From Paraburkholderia susongensis (lineage in GTDB: Bacteria; Pseudomonadota; Gammaproteobacteria; Burkholderiales; Burkholderiaceae): a stretch of 64,000 nt of DNA. The position numbers were made by a program, and so were the translations under genes. Of this stretch, positions 39,863-48,074 are shown in pieces (within the stretch, counting starts at the first letter, position 1; every line of letters starts with the position of its first letter). The notes beneath the pieces are model-generated. The model made no database searches. It saw only the letters and a program-made list of their open reading frames with translations, and was not told where the DNA came from. Location of the stretch: positions 434,001 through 498,000 of the forward strand of contig NZ_FXAT01000001.1 of NCBI RefSeq assembly GCF_900177725.1, given 5' to 3'.

Positions 39863-41098
39863 TCAACTATGAGCGCTCCGCCATTGGCGATACCGGGCGG
39901 CCAGCTTTCGTGTGCGCATCTGATCGACGACAAGGCTGTACACGGGCGAATAGCAACGCCTAGGGCGGCGTCCGGCGGCGATGGCGCGTAGCCGGCGCTT
40001 GACGAGCGCCATCGTCGCGAGCCCCGCCGCGGCCTTGTCCCGCCATCCGACGGCGACGATAGGCGCGTCGATCGATTGGCCGTCAAGCCAGCGTCGCGGC
40101 AGATCGGGCACCGACGCGAGCGCGGTGGCCATGCCAACGACCGCTACCCCTTCGCGAACCACGGATTCCGCGACTGCCTGCCGGCGAATGCCGCCCGTCG
40201 TCATGACGGGCATGCGCGCGAGCGCGGCAATCTCGCGTGCGAACGTCAGGAAATAGGCTTCGCGGGCGAGTGTGCGACCGTCCGCGGTGCGCCCCTGCAT
40301 GGCCGGGCTTTCGTAGCTTCCGCCCGACAGCTCGACCAGGTCGATGGCCTCTTCATTGAGCCACAGCACGATCTGCTTTGCGTCGTCCTCGGAAAAGCCG
40401 CCACGCTGAAAGTCGGCGGAGTTGATCTTGACCGCGACACCGAATGCCGCACCGACGCGCTCGCGCACCGCGCGTACGACCGACAGGAGCAGCCTTGCAC
40501 GGTTTTCGAGCGAACCGCCCCATTCGTCATCGCGCCGGTTGGTCAACGGCGACAGAAACTGCGATATCAGATAGCCGTGCGCGGCGTGGATCTCGACGCC
40601 GTCGAACCCAGCCGCCTGGGCCGCCGCGGCCGTCTCGGCGAAGCGTTCGATGACCTCGCGGATCTCATCGACCGTCATCGCGCGCGGCTGCGCGAACAGC
40701 TTGCTGTGCCGGCCGAGATCGAGCGGAACCGCGGACGGCGCCCACGCATCGCGCCCCAGCGCCGCAATGACCTGCCGGCCGGGATGGTTGATCTGCATCC
40801 ACGCCTGGGCGCCATGTCGCCGTGCTTCCTGCGCCCACCACCGGAAGGGTTCGAGGAGTGTGTCGCGCTCCAGCACGACACCGCCCGGGCCGGTCAAGGC
40901 GCGCCGGTCGATCATCACGTTTCCCGTAATCAGCAAGCCCGCGCCGCCGGCTCCCCACGCCGCGTAGAGACGCCAGAGCGCTGGCCCCGGCAACTGGCCG
41001 GCATCGGCGAGGTTCTCTTCCATTGCAGCTTTGGCGATGCGGTTCGGCAGGACGCTGCCGTTGGGCAGGGTCAGCGGAGCAAATAGCGGCGTTGCCAT
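39863..41098 (-). CDS. Old yellow enzyme family NADH:flavin oxidoreductase
   Basis: 411 aa FMN-dependent TIM barrel. Characteristic motifs are the N-terminal LPNRIAKAAMEE, NHPGRQ, GFDGVEIHAAHGYLISQFLSPLTNRRDDEWGG (shortened here to its ends: GFDGVEIHAAHG and NRRDDEWGG), then SGGSYE and the MTTGG phosphate loop. It lacks the C-terminal Fe-S/FAD domains of 2,4-dienoyl-CoA reductase, so it is a single-domain ene-reductase. Substrates of the family are activated alkenes and electrophiles. It is divergent from a MerR-type regulator through a 68-bp spacer with a MerR-type promoter. Confidence 0.93.
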   Translation of the reverse strand: MATPLFAPLTLPNGSVLPNRIAKAAMEENLADAGQLPGPALWRLYAAWGAGGAGLLITGNVMIDRRALTGPGGVVLERDTLLEPFRWWAQEARRHGAQAWMQINHPGRQVIAALGRDAWAPSAVPLDLGRHSKLFAQPRAMTVDEIREVIERFAETAAAAQAAGFDGVEIHAAHGYLISQFLSPLTNRRDDEWGGSLENRARLLLSVVRAVRERVGAAFGVAVKINSADFQRGGFSEDDAKQIVLWLNEEAIDLVELSGGSYESPAMQGRTADGRTLAREAYFLTFAREIAALARMPVMTTGGIRRQAVAESVVREGVAVVGMATALASVPDLPRRWLDGQSIDAPIVAVGWRDKAAAGLATMALVKRRLRAIAAGRRPRRCYSPVYSLVVDQMRTRKLAARYRQWRSAHS

Positions 41099-41130
41099 CG
41101 GACAACCTTTGGGTCTCGGGAAATGTGCCT

Positions 41131-41161
41131 ATACTAAGTTTCAAGTTCACTTGAAGGTCAA
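41131..41161 (-). promoter_or_regulatory. MerR-type promoter/operator of the old yellow enzyme gene
   Basis: On the minus strand TTGACC (41156-41161) and TAGTAT (41131-41136) are 19 bp apart, the over-long spacing typical of MerR-controlled promoters. The spacer contains a perfect dyad, TTCAAGT-N2-ACTTGAA (41140-41155). The start of the divergent merR-type gene lies 6 bp beyond the -35, so the regulator would also sit on its own start region. Confidence 0.88.
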
Positions 41162-41166
41162 GCAAA

Positions 41167-41631
41167 ATGAAGATCGGGGAACTGGCTGCGCGCCTGGGCA
41201 TGGCTGCTTCGGCGATTCGCTTCTATGAGCAGAGCGGCTTGCTGCCGGCGGCTACGCGCGGCGCGAACGGCTACCGGGTCTACGACGCAACGGCCGAAGA
41301 ACGGCTGAGGCAGATCCAGCTGGCGCAGCGGCTCGGTTTCACGCTGGACGAAATACGCACGGCGATCAAGGAAATGGGCGATTTTTCGAAGGATGGGCTG
41401 CTCGGCCGGATCGATCAGAGACTGCACGAAATCGATACGCTTCGCGCGCGACTCGACGAGCAACGCGCGGCGCTGCTCGGGGTGCGTGACGCGCTTCAGG
41501 CGGAATGGGCAGCCGGGCGTTGCTTCAAGGTGGATCAGTTCGAGGTGCGGCAGTGCGTTGCCCGGGAAGAGGATGCGCACACGGGTGAGGCACCGGGGCG
41601 CAAACAGCCACCGGTCCGCACACGGGCGTGA
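41167..41631 (+). CDS. MerR family transcriptional regulator
   Basis: 154 aa. The winged helix (MKIGELAARLGMAASAIRFYE, shortened: KIGELA then AIRFYEQSGLLP) is followed by the YRVYD wing and a long dimerisation coiled coil (about 75-118). The tail has two cysteines (CFKVDQFEVRQC), unlike the four-Cys cluster site of SoxR or the CueR metal loop, so the inducer is not evident; an electrophile or redox-active compound would suit the divergent old yellow enzyme. It is expected to twist the 19-bp-spaced promoter in the shared 68-bp region. Confidence 0.92.
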   Translation: MKIGELAARLGMAASAIRFYEQSGLLPAATRGANGYRVYDATAEERLRQIQLAQRLGFTLDEIRTAIKEMGDFSKDGLLGRIDQRLHEIDTLRARLDEQRAALLGVRDALQAEWAAGRCFKVDQFEVRQCVAREEDAHTGEAPGRKQPPVRTRA

Positions 41632-41655
41632 ACGCCGCCTGCAAGGCTTGCGCGG

Positions 41656-43071
41656 TCAGCCAATATGACTGCGCTGCGCCGCATACAACTCCCTGAACGT
41701 ACGCCCCGCCGGTGCCGGCATATCGCGCGTGTCGGTCCAGCCCGCGCCGCCGAGCGGCAGTTTGGCGATCGAACGCTTGCGTCCACCCATGCGCTCGAGC
41801 ACGCGCACAGCCAGTTTGGTGACGAGCGCATAAACATCGGGATGCAGCGCCAGCCAGCCCCAGAGAGCCAACCCCGTGCGCTCCTTCCACGGCCGAAGAT
41901 GCCGCTCCACCTGTTTCTCGCGCAATTTGCGCAACAGGTCGGAGAGCGGAATGCCGACCGGACACACGCTATTGCATTCGCCGCACAGCGTCGCGGCTTG
42001 CGGCAAATCGAGCGCCTTGTCGAGGCCGACGTAGCTCGGTGTCAATACCGAGCCCATCGGTCCCGGATAAACCCATCCATACGCGTGGCCCCCAACCTTC
42101 TGATAAACCGGGCAATGGTTCATGCACGCACCGCAGCGGATGCAGCGAAGCATCTCCTGGAAGTCGCCGCCGATGAGCCCCGTGCGTCCGCCGTCGACGA
42201 GCACCACGTACATATGCTCCGGCCCGTCCTGGTCGCCTTCGCCGCGCGGCCCGGTCAGCATCGAAAAATAGTTCGACGTGGCCTGTCCAGTCGCCGAGCG
42301 CGGCAGCAAACGCATCGCCGTCGCGAGGTCTTCCAGCGTCGGCAGCACCTTTTCGATACCGGTGACGGCCACGTGCACGCGCGGCATCACCGTGCACATA
42401 CCCTCGTTGCCCTCGTTCGTGACCACGACGACGGAGCCCGTTTCCGCGACGATGAAGTTGCCGCCCGTCACGCCCATGTCCGCGCTCATGAAATGCGGAC
42501 GCAGCATCTCGCGCGCCTCGCGCGTCATCTCGGGAATTTCGGTCAAACGCGGCCGGCCGTGAGTCTTCGCGAACAGATCGGCGATCTCGTCCTTATCCTT
42601 ATGGACGACCGGCGCGATGATGTGGCTCGGCGGCTCGTTGTCGTTGATCTGCAGGATGTATTCGCCGAGATCGGTTTCGATCGACTGCACGCCCATCTGC
42701 CCGAGTACTTCGTTCAGGCGCATTTCCTCGGTGACCATCGACTTGGTCTTGATCACTTTCTTCACGTCGTGCTTGCGCGCGATATCGCCGACGAGCCGCG
42801 CGGCCTCCTGCGTCGTCTCGGCGAACAGCACCGTCACGCCGCGCCGGGCGGCCTCGCGCTCGAAAGTTTCCAGCCACACGTCGAGATTCTCGAGCGCGCG
42901 ATTGCGGCGCTCCTTGAGCGCGGCGCGCGTGGCGGGAAAGTCGATTGCGGTCATCGCACTGGCGCGCGCCGACACGAACTTGGTGGACAGCTTGGTCAGG
43001 TTCTGCTGCAAGCGCTGGTCGGCGAGTTTCTGACCAGCGCGAGCCTTGAACTGCATCGATTGAACTTGCAT
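41656..43071 (-). CDS. lutB: L-lactate oxidation iron-sulfur protein LutB/LldF
   Basis: 471 aa from the ATG at 43071 with AAGG upstream; an earlier ATG at 43104 lacks one. An N-terminal LUD domain (about 70-300, with MGVTGGNFIVAETGSVV) is followed by two [4Fe-4S] motifs, CIRCGACMNHCPVY and CGECNSVCPVG, and a C-terminal LutB domain. With LutA and LutC it converts L-lactate to pyruvate in Bacillus. Here lutA lies upstream, but no lutC is adjacent. It converges on the MerR-type gene with a 24-bp gap. Confidence 0.93.
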   Translation of the reverse strand: MQVQSMQFKARAGQKLADQRLQQNLTKLSTKFVSARASAMTAIDFPATRAALKERRNRALENLDVWLETFEREAARRGVTVLFAETTQEAARLVGDIARKHDVKKVIKTKSMVTEEMRLNEVLGQMGVQSIETDLGEYILQINDNEPPSHIIAPVVHKDKDEIADLFAKTHGRPRLTEIPEMTREAREMLRPHFMSADMGVTGGNFIVAETGSVVVVTNEGNEGMCTVMPRVHVAVTGIEKVLPTLEDLATAMRLLPRSATGQATSNYFSMLTGPRGEGDQDGPEHMYVVLVDGGRTGLIGGDFQEMLRCIRCGACMNHCPVYQKVGGHAYGWVYPGPMGSVLTPSYVGLDKALDLPQAATLCGECNSVCPVGIPLSDLLRKLREKQVERHLRPWKERTGLALWGWLALHPDVYALVTKLAVRVLERMGGRKRSIAKLPLGGAGWTDTRDMPAPAGRTFRELYAAQRSHIG

Positions 43072-43253
43072 GGCAGCCTTGGACGGAATCGGAGCAAAGC
43101 GCACGCCTCAAACAGGCGCGAGAAAAAGATGAACGAAGAATGAACGGGAAACGGGCGAGCGACAAAAGGCTGATAGCGGGCCGATAGCGGAAAGCGGCGC
43201 ATCGCAAGCGGCGGACCGGCTCCTCACACACGCGACGAGCCGCTACCGGCGTG

Positions 43254-43979
43254 TCATCGCACGTCGCCGGCCAGCACCTGTGCGATGTGCAGCACGCGCG
43301 TAGCCGAGTCGCCACTGCGCCGTAGCCTGCCTTCGATATTGAGCATGCAGCCGAGGTCGCCGAGCACCACCGTGCCCGCGCCGCTCGCGGCGATATTCGC
43401 GCATTTTTCGTCGACGATCGCGGTCGAGATATCGCCGTACTTGACCGCGAAGGTGCCGCCAAAGCCACAGCAATGCTCGCAATCTTTCATCTCGGTCACC
43501 GCGACGCCCACCTGGGCGAGCAATTCGCGCGGCTGCGTCTTGACGCCGAGTTCGCGCAAGCCGGAACAGGAATCGTGATAGGTCACCTGCCCCGCGAATT
43601 CGCCCGGCTGCAATTGCACCTTGGCCACGTTGACGAGGAAATCGGTCAGCTCGAACACCTTGGCCCGCAGCCGGCCGAAACGGTTCATCAGTTCGGGATC
43701 GTCGGCGAACAGGTCGCCGTAGTGCGCGCGAATCATGCCGCCGCACGAGCCCGACGGCACCACCACGTAGTCGAACTGTTCGAATTCGCGCAGGGTTTTC
43801 TCGGCCAGATCGCGCGCGAGGCGGCGCTCGCCCGAGTTATACGCGGGCTGGCCGCAGCAGGTTTGCGCGGGGGGCACCACCACCTCGAAACCGGCTCCTT
43901 CGATCAGCTTGATGACCGAAAAACCGATTTCGGGGCGCATCAGGTCGATCAGGCAGGTGACGAACAATCCGACTCGCAT
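43254..43979 (-). CDS. lutA: L-lactate oxidation protein LutA/LldE (CCG-domain)
   Basis: 241 aa with two CCG (heterodisulfide-reductase D-like) domains: CLIDLMRPEIG, QTCCGQPAYNSG and the second HDSCSGLRELG, EHCCGFGGTFAVK. These cysteine clusters bind Fe-S centres for electron transfer. It is the first gene of the lutAB unit; 182 bp without a gene separate it from lutB. It is divergent from an IclR regulator, which is the probable controller. Confidence 0.93.
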   Translation of the reverse strand: MRVGLFVTCLIDLMRPEIGFSVIKLIEGAGFEVVVPPAQTCCGQPAYNSGERRLARDLAEKTLREFEQFDYVVVPSGSCGGMIRAHYGDLFADDPELMNRFGRLRAKVFELTDFLVNVAKVQLQPGEFAGQVTYHDSCSGLRELGVKTQPRELLAQVGVAVTEMKDCEHCCGFGGTFAVKYGDISTAIVDEKCANIAASGAGTVVLGDLGCMLNIEGRLRRSGDSATRVLHIAQVLAGDVR

Positions 43980-44157
43980 GAGCCCTCCTTTGGGGAAACG
44001 TCCCTGATTATCCGCTGTTTGCCGCGCAATACCAACGGCCGGAAGGCATAGGACGCTGCTCGCGCTGGATTGGAAGAGCCCTTCGAAGCGCGTTCGCTTT
44101 TTTCACAATACGAGATACAATCAGTTTTCGCTGTTTGACGCATCCACCGATTCTCAT

Positions 44158-44970
44158 ATGAGCGATACGAACCCGGATCCCAAAACGTCGATCCAGGTGA
44201 TCGAACGCATGATGCGCCTGCTCGATGCACTGGCGGCACATAGCGACCCGGTCAGCCTGAAAGAACTCGCCATCCGTACGGAGCTGCATCCGTCCACCGC
44301 GCACCGCATCCTGAACGACATGGTGATGTGCCGCCTCGTCGACCGTTCGGATCCCGGCACCTACCGTCTCGGCATGCGCCTGCTCGAACTGGGCAATCTG
44401 GTGAAGGCGCGCCTGTCGGTGCGCGACGCGGCGCTCACGCCGATGCGCGAACTGCACCGCCAGACCGGGCAAACCGTCAACCTGTCGGTGCGTCAGGGCG
44501 ACGAGATCGTCTATATCGAACGTGCGTATTCGGAACGCTCCGGCATGCAGGTGGTGCGAGCGATCGGCGGACGCGCGCCGCTACACCTAACCTCGGTCGG
44601 CAAGCTGTTCCTCGCCGCCGACGAGGCGACCCGCGTGCGCGCCTACGCCACGCGCACTGGCCTCTCTGGCCACACGCAGAACAGCATCACCGATCTGGCG
44701 AAACTCGAGCGCGAGTTGTCGCATGTACGCCAGCAGGCCTGCGCCCGCGACAACGAGGAACTGGAGCTCGGCGTGCGCTGTATCGCAGCTGGCATCTACG
44801 ACGATACGGGCAAGCTCGTCGCCGGCCTGTCGCTGTCGGCGCCGGCGGATCGTCTGCAGGACTCGTGGCTCGGGCAATTGAGCCAGACTGCGCTGATGAT
44901 TTCGGAATCACTCGGCTATCGGCCGCAAGTGCAGCAGAATCATTCACACTCGCACGGCCAGCATACGTAA
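44158..44970 (+). CDS. IclR family transcriptional regulator
   Basis: 270 aa. The N-terminal winged helix (about 10-70: IQVIERMMRLLDAL, TELHPSTAHRIL) and the C-terminal IclR effector domain (QTGQTVNLSV, IYDDTGKLVAGLSLSAP) are complete; a His-rich tail (HSHSHGQH) could bind metal. It is divergent from lutAB through a 178-bp spacer, so lactate or a related acid is a reasonable effector guess. TACAAT at 44116-44121 may be its -10. Confidence 0.92.
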   Translation: MSDTNPDPKTSIQVIERMMRLLDALAAHSDPVSLKELAIRTELHPSTAHRILNDMVMCRLVDRSDPGTYRLGMRLLELGNLVKARLSVRDAALTPMRELHRQTGQTVNLSVRQGDEIVYIERAYSERSGMQVVRAIGGRAPLHLTSVGKLFLAADEATRVRAYATRTGLSGHTQNSITDLAKLERELSHVRQQACARDNEELELGVRCIAAGIYDDTGKLVAGLSLSAPADRLQDSWLGQLSQTALMISESLGYRPQVQQNHSHSHGQHT

Positions 44971-45013
44971 CGACGTAGCCGCGCTGCCCGTCGCGCAGCT
45001 CCCGGCGCTACGA

Positions 45014-45041
45014 AAAAAGCCTCGCATTCGCGAGGCTTTTT
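45014..45041. terminator. Bidirectional intrinsic terminator
   Basis: A perfect 12-bp stem (45014-45025 with 45030-45041) with ATTC loop has A-rich and T-rich ends. It separates the convergent iclR-type gene and the PBP7-type gene. Confidence 0.92.
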
Positions 45042-45107
45042 CTTTGCGGCTTGCTTCGAACGGCGGCCGCAGCCGGTCCGAAAACCGGCTACAGCGACCG
45101 GTCAGGC

Positions 45108-46301
45108 TCAGGTGCCCGAGCCACCCGCGTCGGCGCTGGTGATACGCTGCTGGTCGCCGCCGTTATCGAGCCACGTGCGCAGGCGCGTCGCGTCCGCGAA
45201 ACGCGAGTACTTGCCCGACGAATCGAGCAGCACCATCACCATCGGGCGGCCATGAATGGTCGCCTGCATCACCAGACACTCACCCGCTTCGTTGATGAAA
45301 CCGGTCTTCTGCAGACCGATGTCCCACGTCGGGTTGCGCACCAGCGCGTTGGTGCTGTTGTACGCGAGCGTGCGCTTGCCGGTGTACACCTCATAGCTGT
45401 GATCGGTCGAGAACCTGCGGATCAGCGGATACTGATACGCCGCGTTGACCATCTTCACGAGATCGCGCGCGCTCGACACGTTCATGCTCGTCAGGCCCGT
45501 CGGGTTTTCGAAGTGCGTGTCGGTCATGCCGAGCTGCTTCGCCTTCGCGTTCATCGCCGCGAGGAACGCCGGACGCCCACCCGGGTAGTAGCGCGACAGC
45601 GCCGCCGCCGCGCGGTTTTCCGACGCCATCAGCGCGATGTGCAGCATGTCTTCACGCGAGAGCACCGAGCCCACCGACAGACGCGAGCCGGTGTTCTTTT
45701 CGTAATCGCGGTCTTCGTCGGTGACTTCGATCTGCTCGGTCATCGGCGCCTTCGAATCGAGCACGACCATCGCCGTCATCAGCTTGGTGATCGACGCGAT
45801 CGGCACCACGGCGCGCGAGTTCTTGTCGAACAGCGGCTCGCCGCTATTCTGATCGATCACGTACGCGACGCTCGAGCGCAGCATCAGCGCGTCCGGCGTC
45901 TCGTGCAGACCGAAAGCCTGGCCGACCGTAGGCGGACGCGGCTCGTACGCGATGCGGCGCACGGCCGAATGGTGACGGCCCTTCGCCGTGAACGTCACGC
46001 GCTTGCGCGTGACGCCGGCGCGCGGCGCTTCGTCCTCGGCGGCGGCCTTCACGGCCGCACCCTTGCCAGCCTTGACTGAACGGCTCGACACCTTCGCCGC
46101 GGCGGCCGGGGCCGGTTTTTTGGCAGCTTTGGAAGTCTTGGCGTGTTTGGAAGTTTTTGCGGGTGCAGCAGGCGTAGCTGCAAAAGTGCTGACAGGCGTA
46201 GCAAGCGCCGCTGCGACGGCCAGGGAGACGGCCACCGACAGAGCGGTGCTGCGTGCCGCGCCGTGGATCACTTTTAGCGACGAAAACATGTCGGTTTTCA
46301 T
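45108..46301 (-). CDS. pbpG: D-alanyl-D-alanine endopeptidase (PBP7/8-type, S11 family)
   Basis: 397 aa from the ATG at 46301; an ATG four codons later is also possible and neither has a strong ribosome site. A signal peptide (about 1-42) is followed by an Ala/Lys-rich linker (about 43-100) and the S11 peptidase with SxxK (Ser170-Lys173), SxN (Ser227-Asn229) and KTG (332-334). The short C-terminus lacks the PBP5 amphipathic anchor, fitting PBP7, which cuts peptidoglycan cross-links in the periplasm. Confidence 0.93.
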   Translation of the reverse strand: MKTDMFSSLKVIHGAARSTALSVAVSLAVAAALATPVSTFAATPAAPAKTSKHAKTSKAAKKPAPAAAAKVSSRSVKAGKGAAVKAAAEDEAPRAGVTRKRVTFTAKGRHHSAVRRIAYEPRPPTVGQAFGLHETPDALMLRSSVAYVIDQNSGEPLFDKNSRAVVPIASITKLMTAMVVLDSKAPMTEQIEVTDEDRDYEKNTGSRLSVGSVLSREDMLHIALMASENRAAAALSRYYPGGRPAFLAAMNAKAKQLGMTDTHFENPTGLTSMNVSSARDLVKMVNAAYQYPLIRRFSTDHSYEVYTGKRTLAYNSTNALVRNPTWDIGLQKTGFINEAGECLVMQATIHGRPMVMVLLDSSGKYSRFADATRLRTWLDNGGDQQRITSADAGGSGT

Positions 46302-46815
46302 GGGTGTTCGATAGGGAGCGGCGAGAGGTTTCCGCAAGTGTAGTAAAGCAACGAAAAATTAGCAATTTGAAGCACTTATAAGCGCTCCTTAAACCGGCTT
46401 GTAAGCTCCGATCGCGAAAACGCAAATAAGTGCCGTACGCCGATCGAAAAAAACGATCGTCATCAGCTACGGCCTCGCCATTGCCGCTGTTCGCAGGAAT
46501 CGAGAAGATTCTTGCAGCATAACGGCAATTTCGAGACAACCTTGATCCGGGGAAATACGGTCAGAGCATCGGCAAGTACTGCGGCGCCGTGCCATGAAGG
46601 CGTTGCGAGCTGGAGACAGATAGGTGTTAAGCATCCGCCGAAGCCGCCAACGCGCGTTTGACTGCCATGGGCGGTTAACGTTCCGAAACAGTTTGCGGTT
46701 TACATCGGATTCAATTTTGCCGGTTTTCAGGGGGCGACCGACCGCTATCCTGCCCGCATAGACGCATCCAGTGGGGAAAAATAATTCTCCGAACTGGGGA
46801 CACATAGGGTTTTAT

Positions 46816-46836
46816 GTTGCACCAACGCGGTGCAAC
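46816..46836. promoter_or_regulatory. Inverted repeat upstream of the phasin promoter
   Basis: GTTGCACC and GGTGCAAC are perfect 8-bp arms separated by AACGC, about 100 bp upstream of the phasin -35. It could be an operator for a dimeric regulator or the remnant of a terminator; there is no T-run. Confidence 0.5.
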
Positions 46837-46933
46837 AATCAAATCGCCCTGCGTCATCTGTATGACATGCCTACTGCATAACATATTGTTTTATTGGTAT
46901 TTTCCCGACATTGTGCGACGCACAAAAAAACCC

Positions 46934-46961
46934 TTGACATTTTTTGTAGCAATCTTAAAAT
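46934..46961 (+). promoter_or_regulatory. phaP: Phasin sigma-70 promoter
   Basis: TTGACA (46934-46939, perfect -35) and TAAAAT (46956-46961) are separated by 16 bp, with a T-rich spacer. Transcription would begin near 46968, leaving a leader of about 108 nt with AGGAG before the ATG. This is one of the strongest-looking promoters in the window, fitting an abundant granule protein. Confidence 0.8.
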
Positions 46962-47075
46962 TGGAACCATTGCTGCGATGCACAATACATTGCAGTCCAG
47001 GCAGACGATTACCTGCGTCTCGCCACTAACCCAATGCGGTCCGCACAGACAGACCGCGATCCAGGAGCGTAAATC

Positions 47076-47648
47076 ATGACTCTGCTGACCCCTGAGCAAT
47101 TCGCCGCAGCCCAGAAAGCCAACTTCGAAACCCTGTTCGGCCTGACGACCAAAGCATTTGAAGGCGTCGAGAAGCTAGTTGAACTGAACCTGCAAGTCGT
47201 GAAGTCGACGCTCGCGGAAAGCCAGGAAAACACCCAGCGCGCGCTGTCGGTGAAGGACGCGCAAGAACTGCTGGCACTGCAAGCGAGCCTCGCGCAGCCG
47301 GTGGCTGAAAAGGCGCTGTCGTACGGCCGCCACGTGTACGAAATCGTTTCGGCAACGCAAGGTGAATTCACACGCGTCGCGGAAGCGCAATTCGAAGAGC
47401 AGAACCGCAAGGTCCAGGCGCTCGTCGAAAACGTCGCGAAGAACGCGCCGGCTGGTTCGGAAACCGCTGTCGCCGTGATGAAGTCGGCTATCACCGCCGC
47501 TAACACGACGTACGAAACGGTCCACAAGGCAACCCGCCAGGCTGTCGAAATCGCCGAAAGCAACTTCAATGCAGCTGCAACGGCCGCTTCGAAGGCTGCT
47601 TCGCAAGCCGCAGCGCAAGCATCGCGCGCAGCCAAGAAGACGGTCTAA
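47076..47648 (+). CDS. phaP: Phasin (PHB granule-associated protein)
   Basis: 190 aa, start with AGGAG at good spacing. The phasin_2 domain begins [22 protein letters not shown] and is wholly helical and amphipathic, with a C-terminal Ala/Lys tail ([13 protein letters not shown]). Phasins coat polyhydroxybutyrate granules and control their size. The gene faces the pyruvate dehydrogenase operon, whose product acetyl-CoA is the PHB precursor. It has its own promoter and a strong terminator. Confidence 0.95.
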   Translation: MTLLTPEQFAAAQKANFETLFGLTTKAFEGVEKLVELNLQVVKSTLAESQENTQRALSVKDAQELLALQASLAQPVAEKALSYGRHVYEIVSATQGEFTRVAEAQFEEQNRKVQALVENVAKNAPAGSETAVAVMKSAITAANTTYETVHKATRQAVEIAESNFNAAATAASKAASQAAAQASRAAKKTV

Positions 47649-47809
47649 GCTTCACGTCCGTCCACGCCCCGCATCGCCGGGGCGTTGCCTTCACGCCGGC
47701 CCAGCGCTCCCGCTGCGCCGGCGTTATTGCAAGCAACAGCGTCGTGCCGTTGCCGCTTACACGGTTTGATTGGCCGAACGCTCCGATACGTTGAATAGCG
47801 TATCGTTTG

Positions 47810-47834
47810 CCCGGCAACTCGCCGGGATTTTTTT
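47810..47834 (+). terminator. Intrinsic terminator of the phasin transcript
   Basis: CCCGGC (47810-47815) pairs with GCCGGG (47821-47826), followed by A and seven T (47828-47834). Confidence 0.9.
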
Positions 47835-47933
47835 ACCTGCTGCCGCGGAATGTCGCGAGTGAGGTGGGCACGTACAGTCGAGCGTGCAATGTGGCGCATG
47901 CGCCCTGCTCCGCCGCGTTATTCCGCCACGAAA

Positions 47934-47969
47934 AAAAACGGCGCGCTCCGCAAAGAGCGCGCCGTTTTT
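47934..47969. terminator. Bidirectional intrinsic terminator (lpdA side)
   Basis: A perfect 15-bp stem (47934-47948 with 47955-47969), loop CGCAAA, with A-run and T-run ends. In the minus direction it terminates the aceE-aceF-lpdA transcript. Confidence 0.92.
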
Positions 47970-47975
47970 CTTTTC

Positions 47976-48027
47976 TGCTTCGATTTCCTGCTTCGATTTC
48001 CTGCTTCGATTTCCTGCTTCGATTTCC
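47976..48027. repeat. Tandem repeat, 13 bp x 4 (TGCTTCGATTTCC)
   Basis: Four perfect 13-bp copies (47976-47988, 47989-48001, 48002-48014, 48015-48027) plus a partial fifth, between the lpdA stop and its terminator. Confidence 0.95.
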
Positions 48028-48074
48028 CGCTTCGGCCCGGCTCGCCTGATTGCAGCGAAGCGGGCCGAACCGTC

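Larger units (their letters stand above)
46302..47075. other. 774-bp region upstream of pbpG and phasin
   Basis: No gene is supported. It is more AT-rich than its surroundings. It contains the palindrome AGCACTTATAAGCGCT (46371-46386, two central-arm mismatches) near the pbpG promoter side, CGATCG on both sides of A7 (46441-46459), the inverted repeat GTTGCACC-N5-GGTGCAAC (46816-46836), the phasin promoter (46934-46961) and an about 108-nt phasin leader with TGC/GCA-rich words. Confidence 0.6.
47649..48074. other. Phasin-lpdA convergent spacer
   Basis: 426 bp with no gene. In order it holds a weak 7-bp GC hairpin (47664-47685), the phasin terminator, the A/T-flanked bidirectional terminator and a 13-bp tandem repeat beside the lpdA stop. 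Confidence 0.7.

Noticed and set aside
40076..41086. 336-codon plus-strand frame opposite the old yellow enzyme gene
   Set aside because: Antisense shadow; the minus-strand frame carries all FMN-binding motifs.
43072..43253. Possible lutC between lutA and lutB
   Set aside because: The 182-bp gap is too short and encodes no LUD-type motif in any frame.
46467..46805. 112-codon open frame on the minus strand in the pbpG-phasin spacer
   Set aside because: No ribosome site, no conserved motif, Cys/Arg/Ser-rich shadow-like composition; kept as non-coding.
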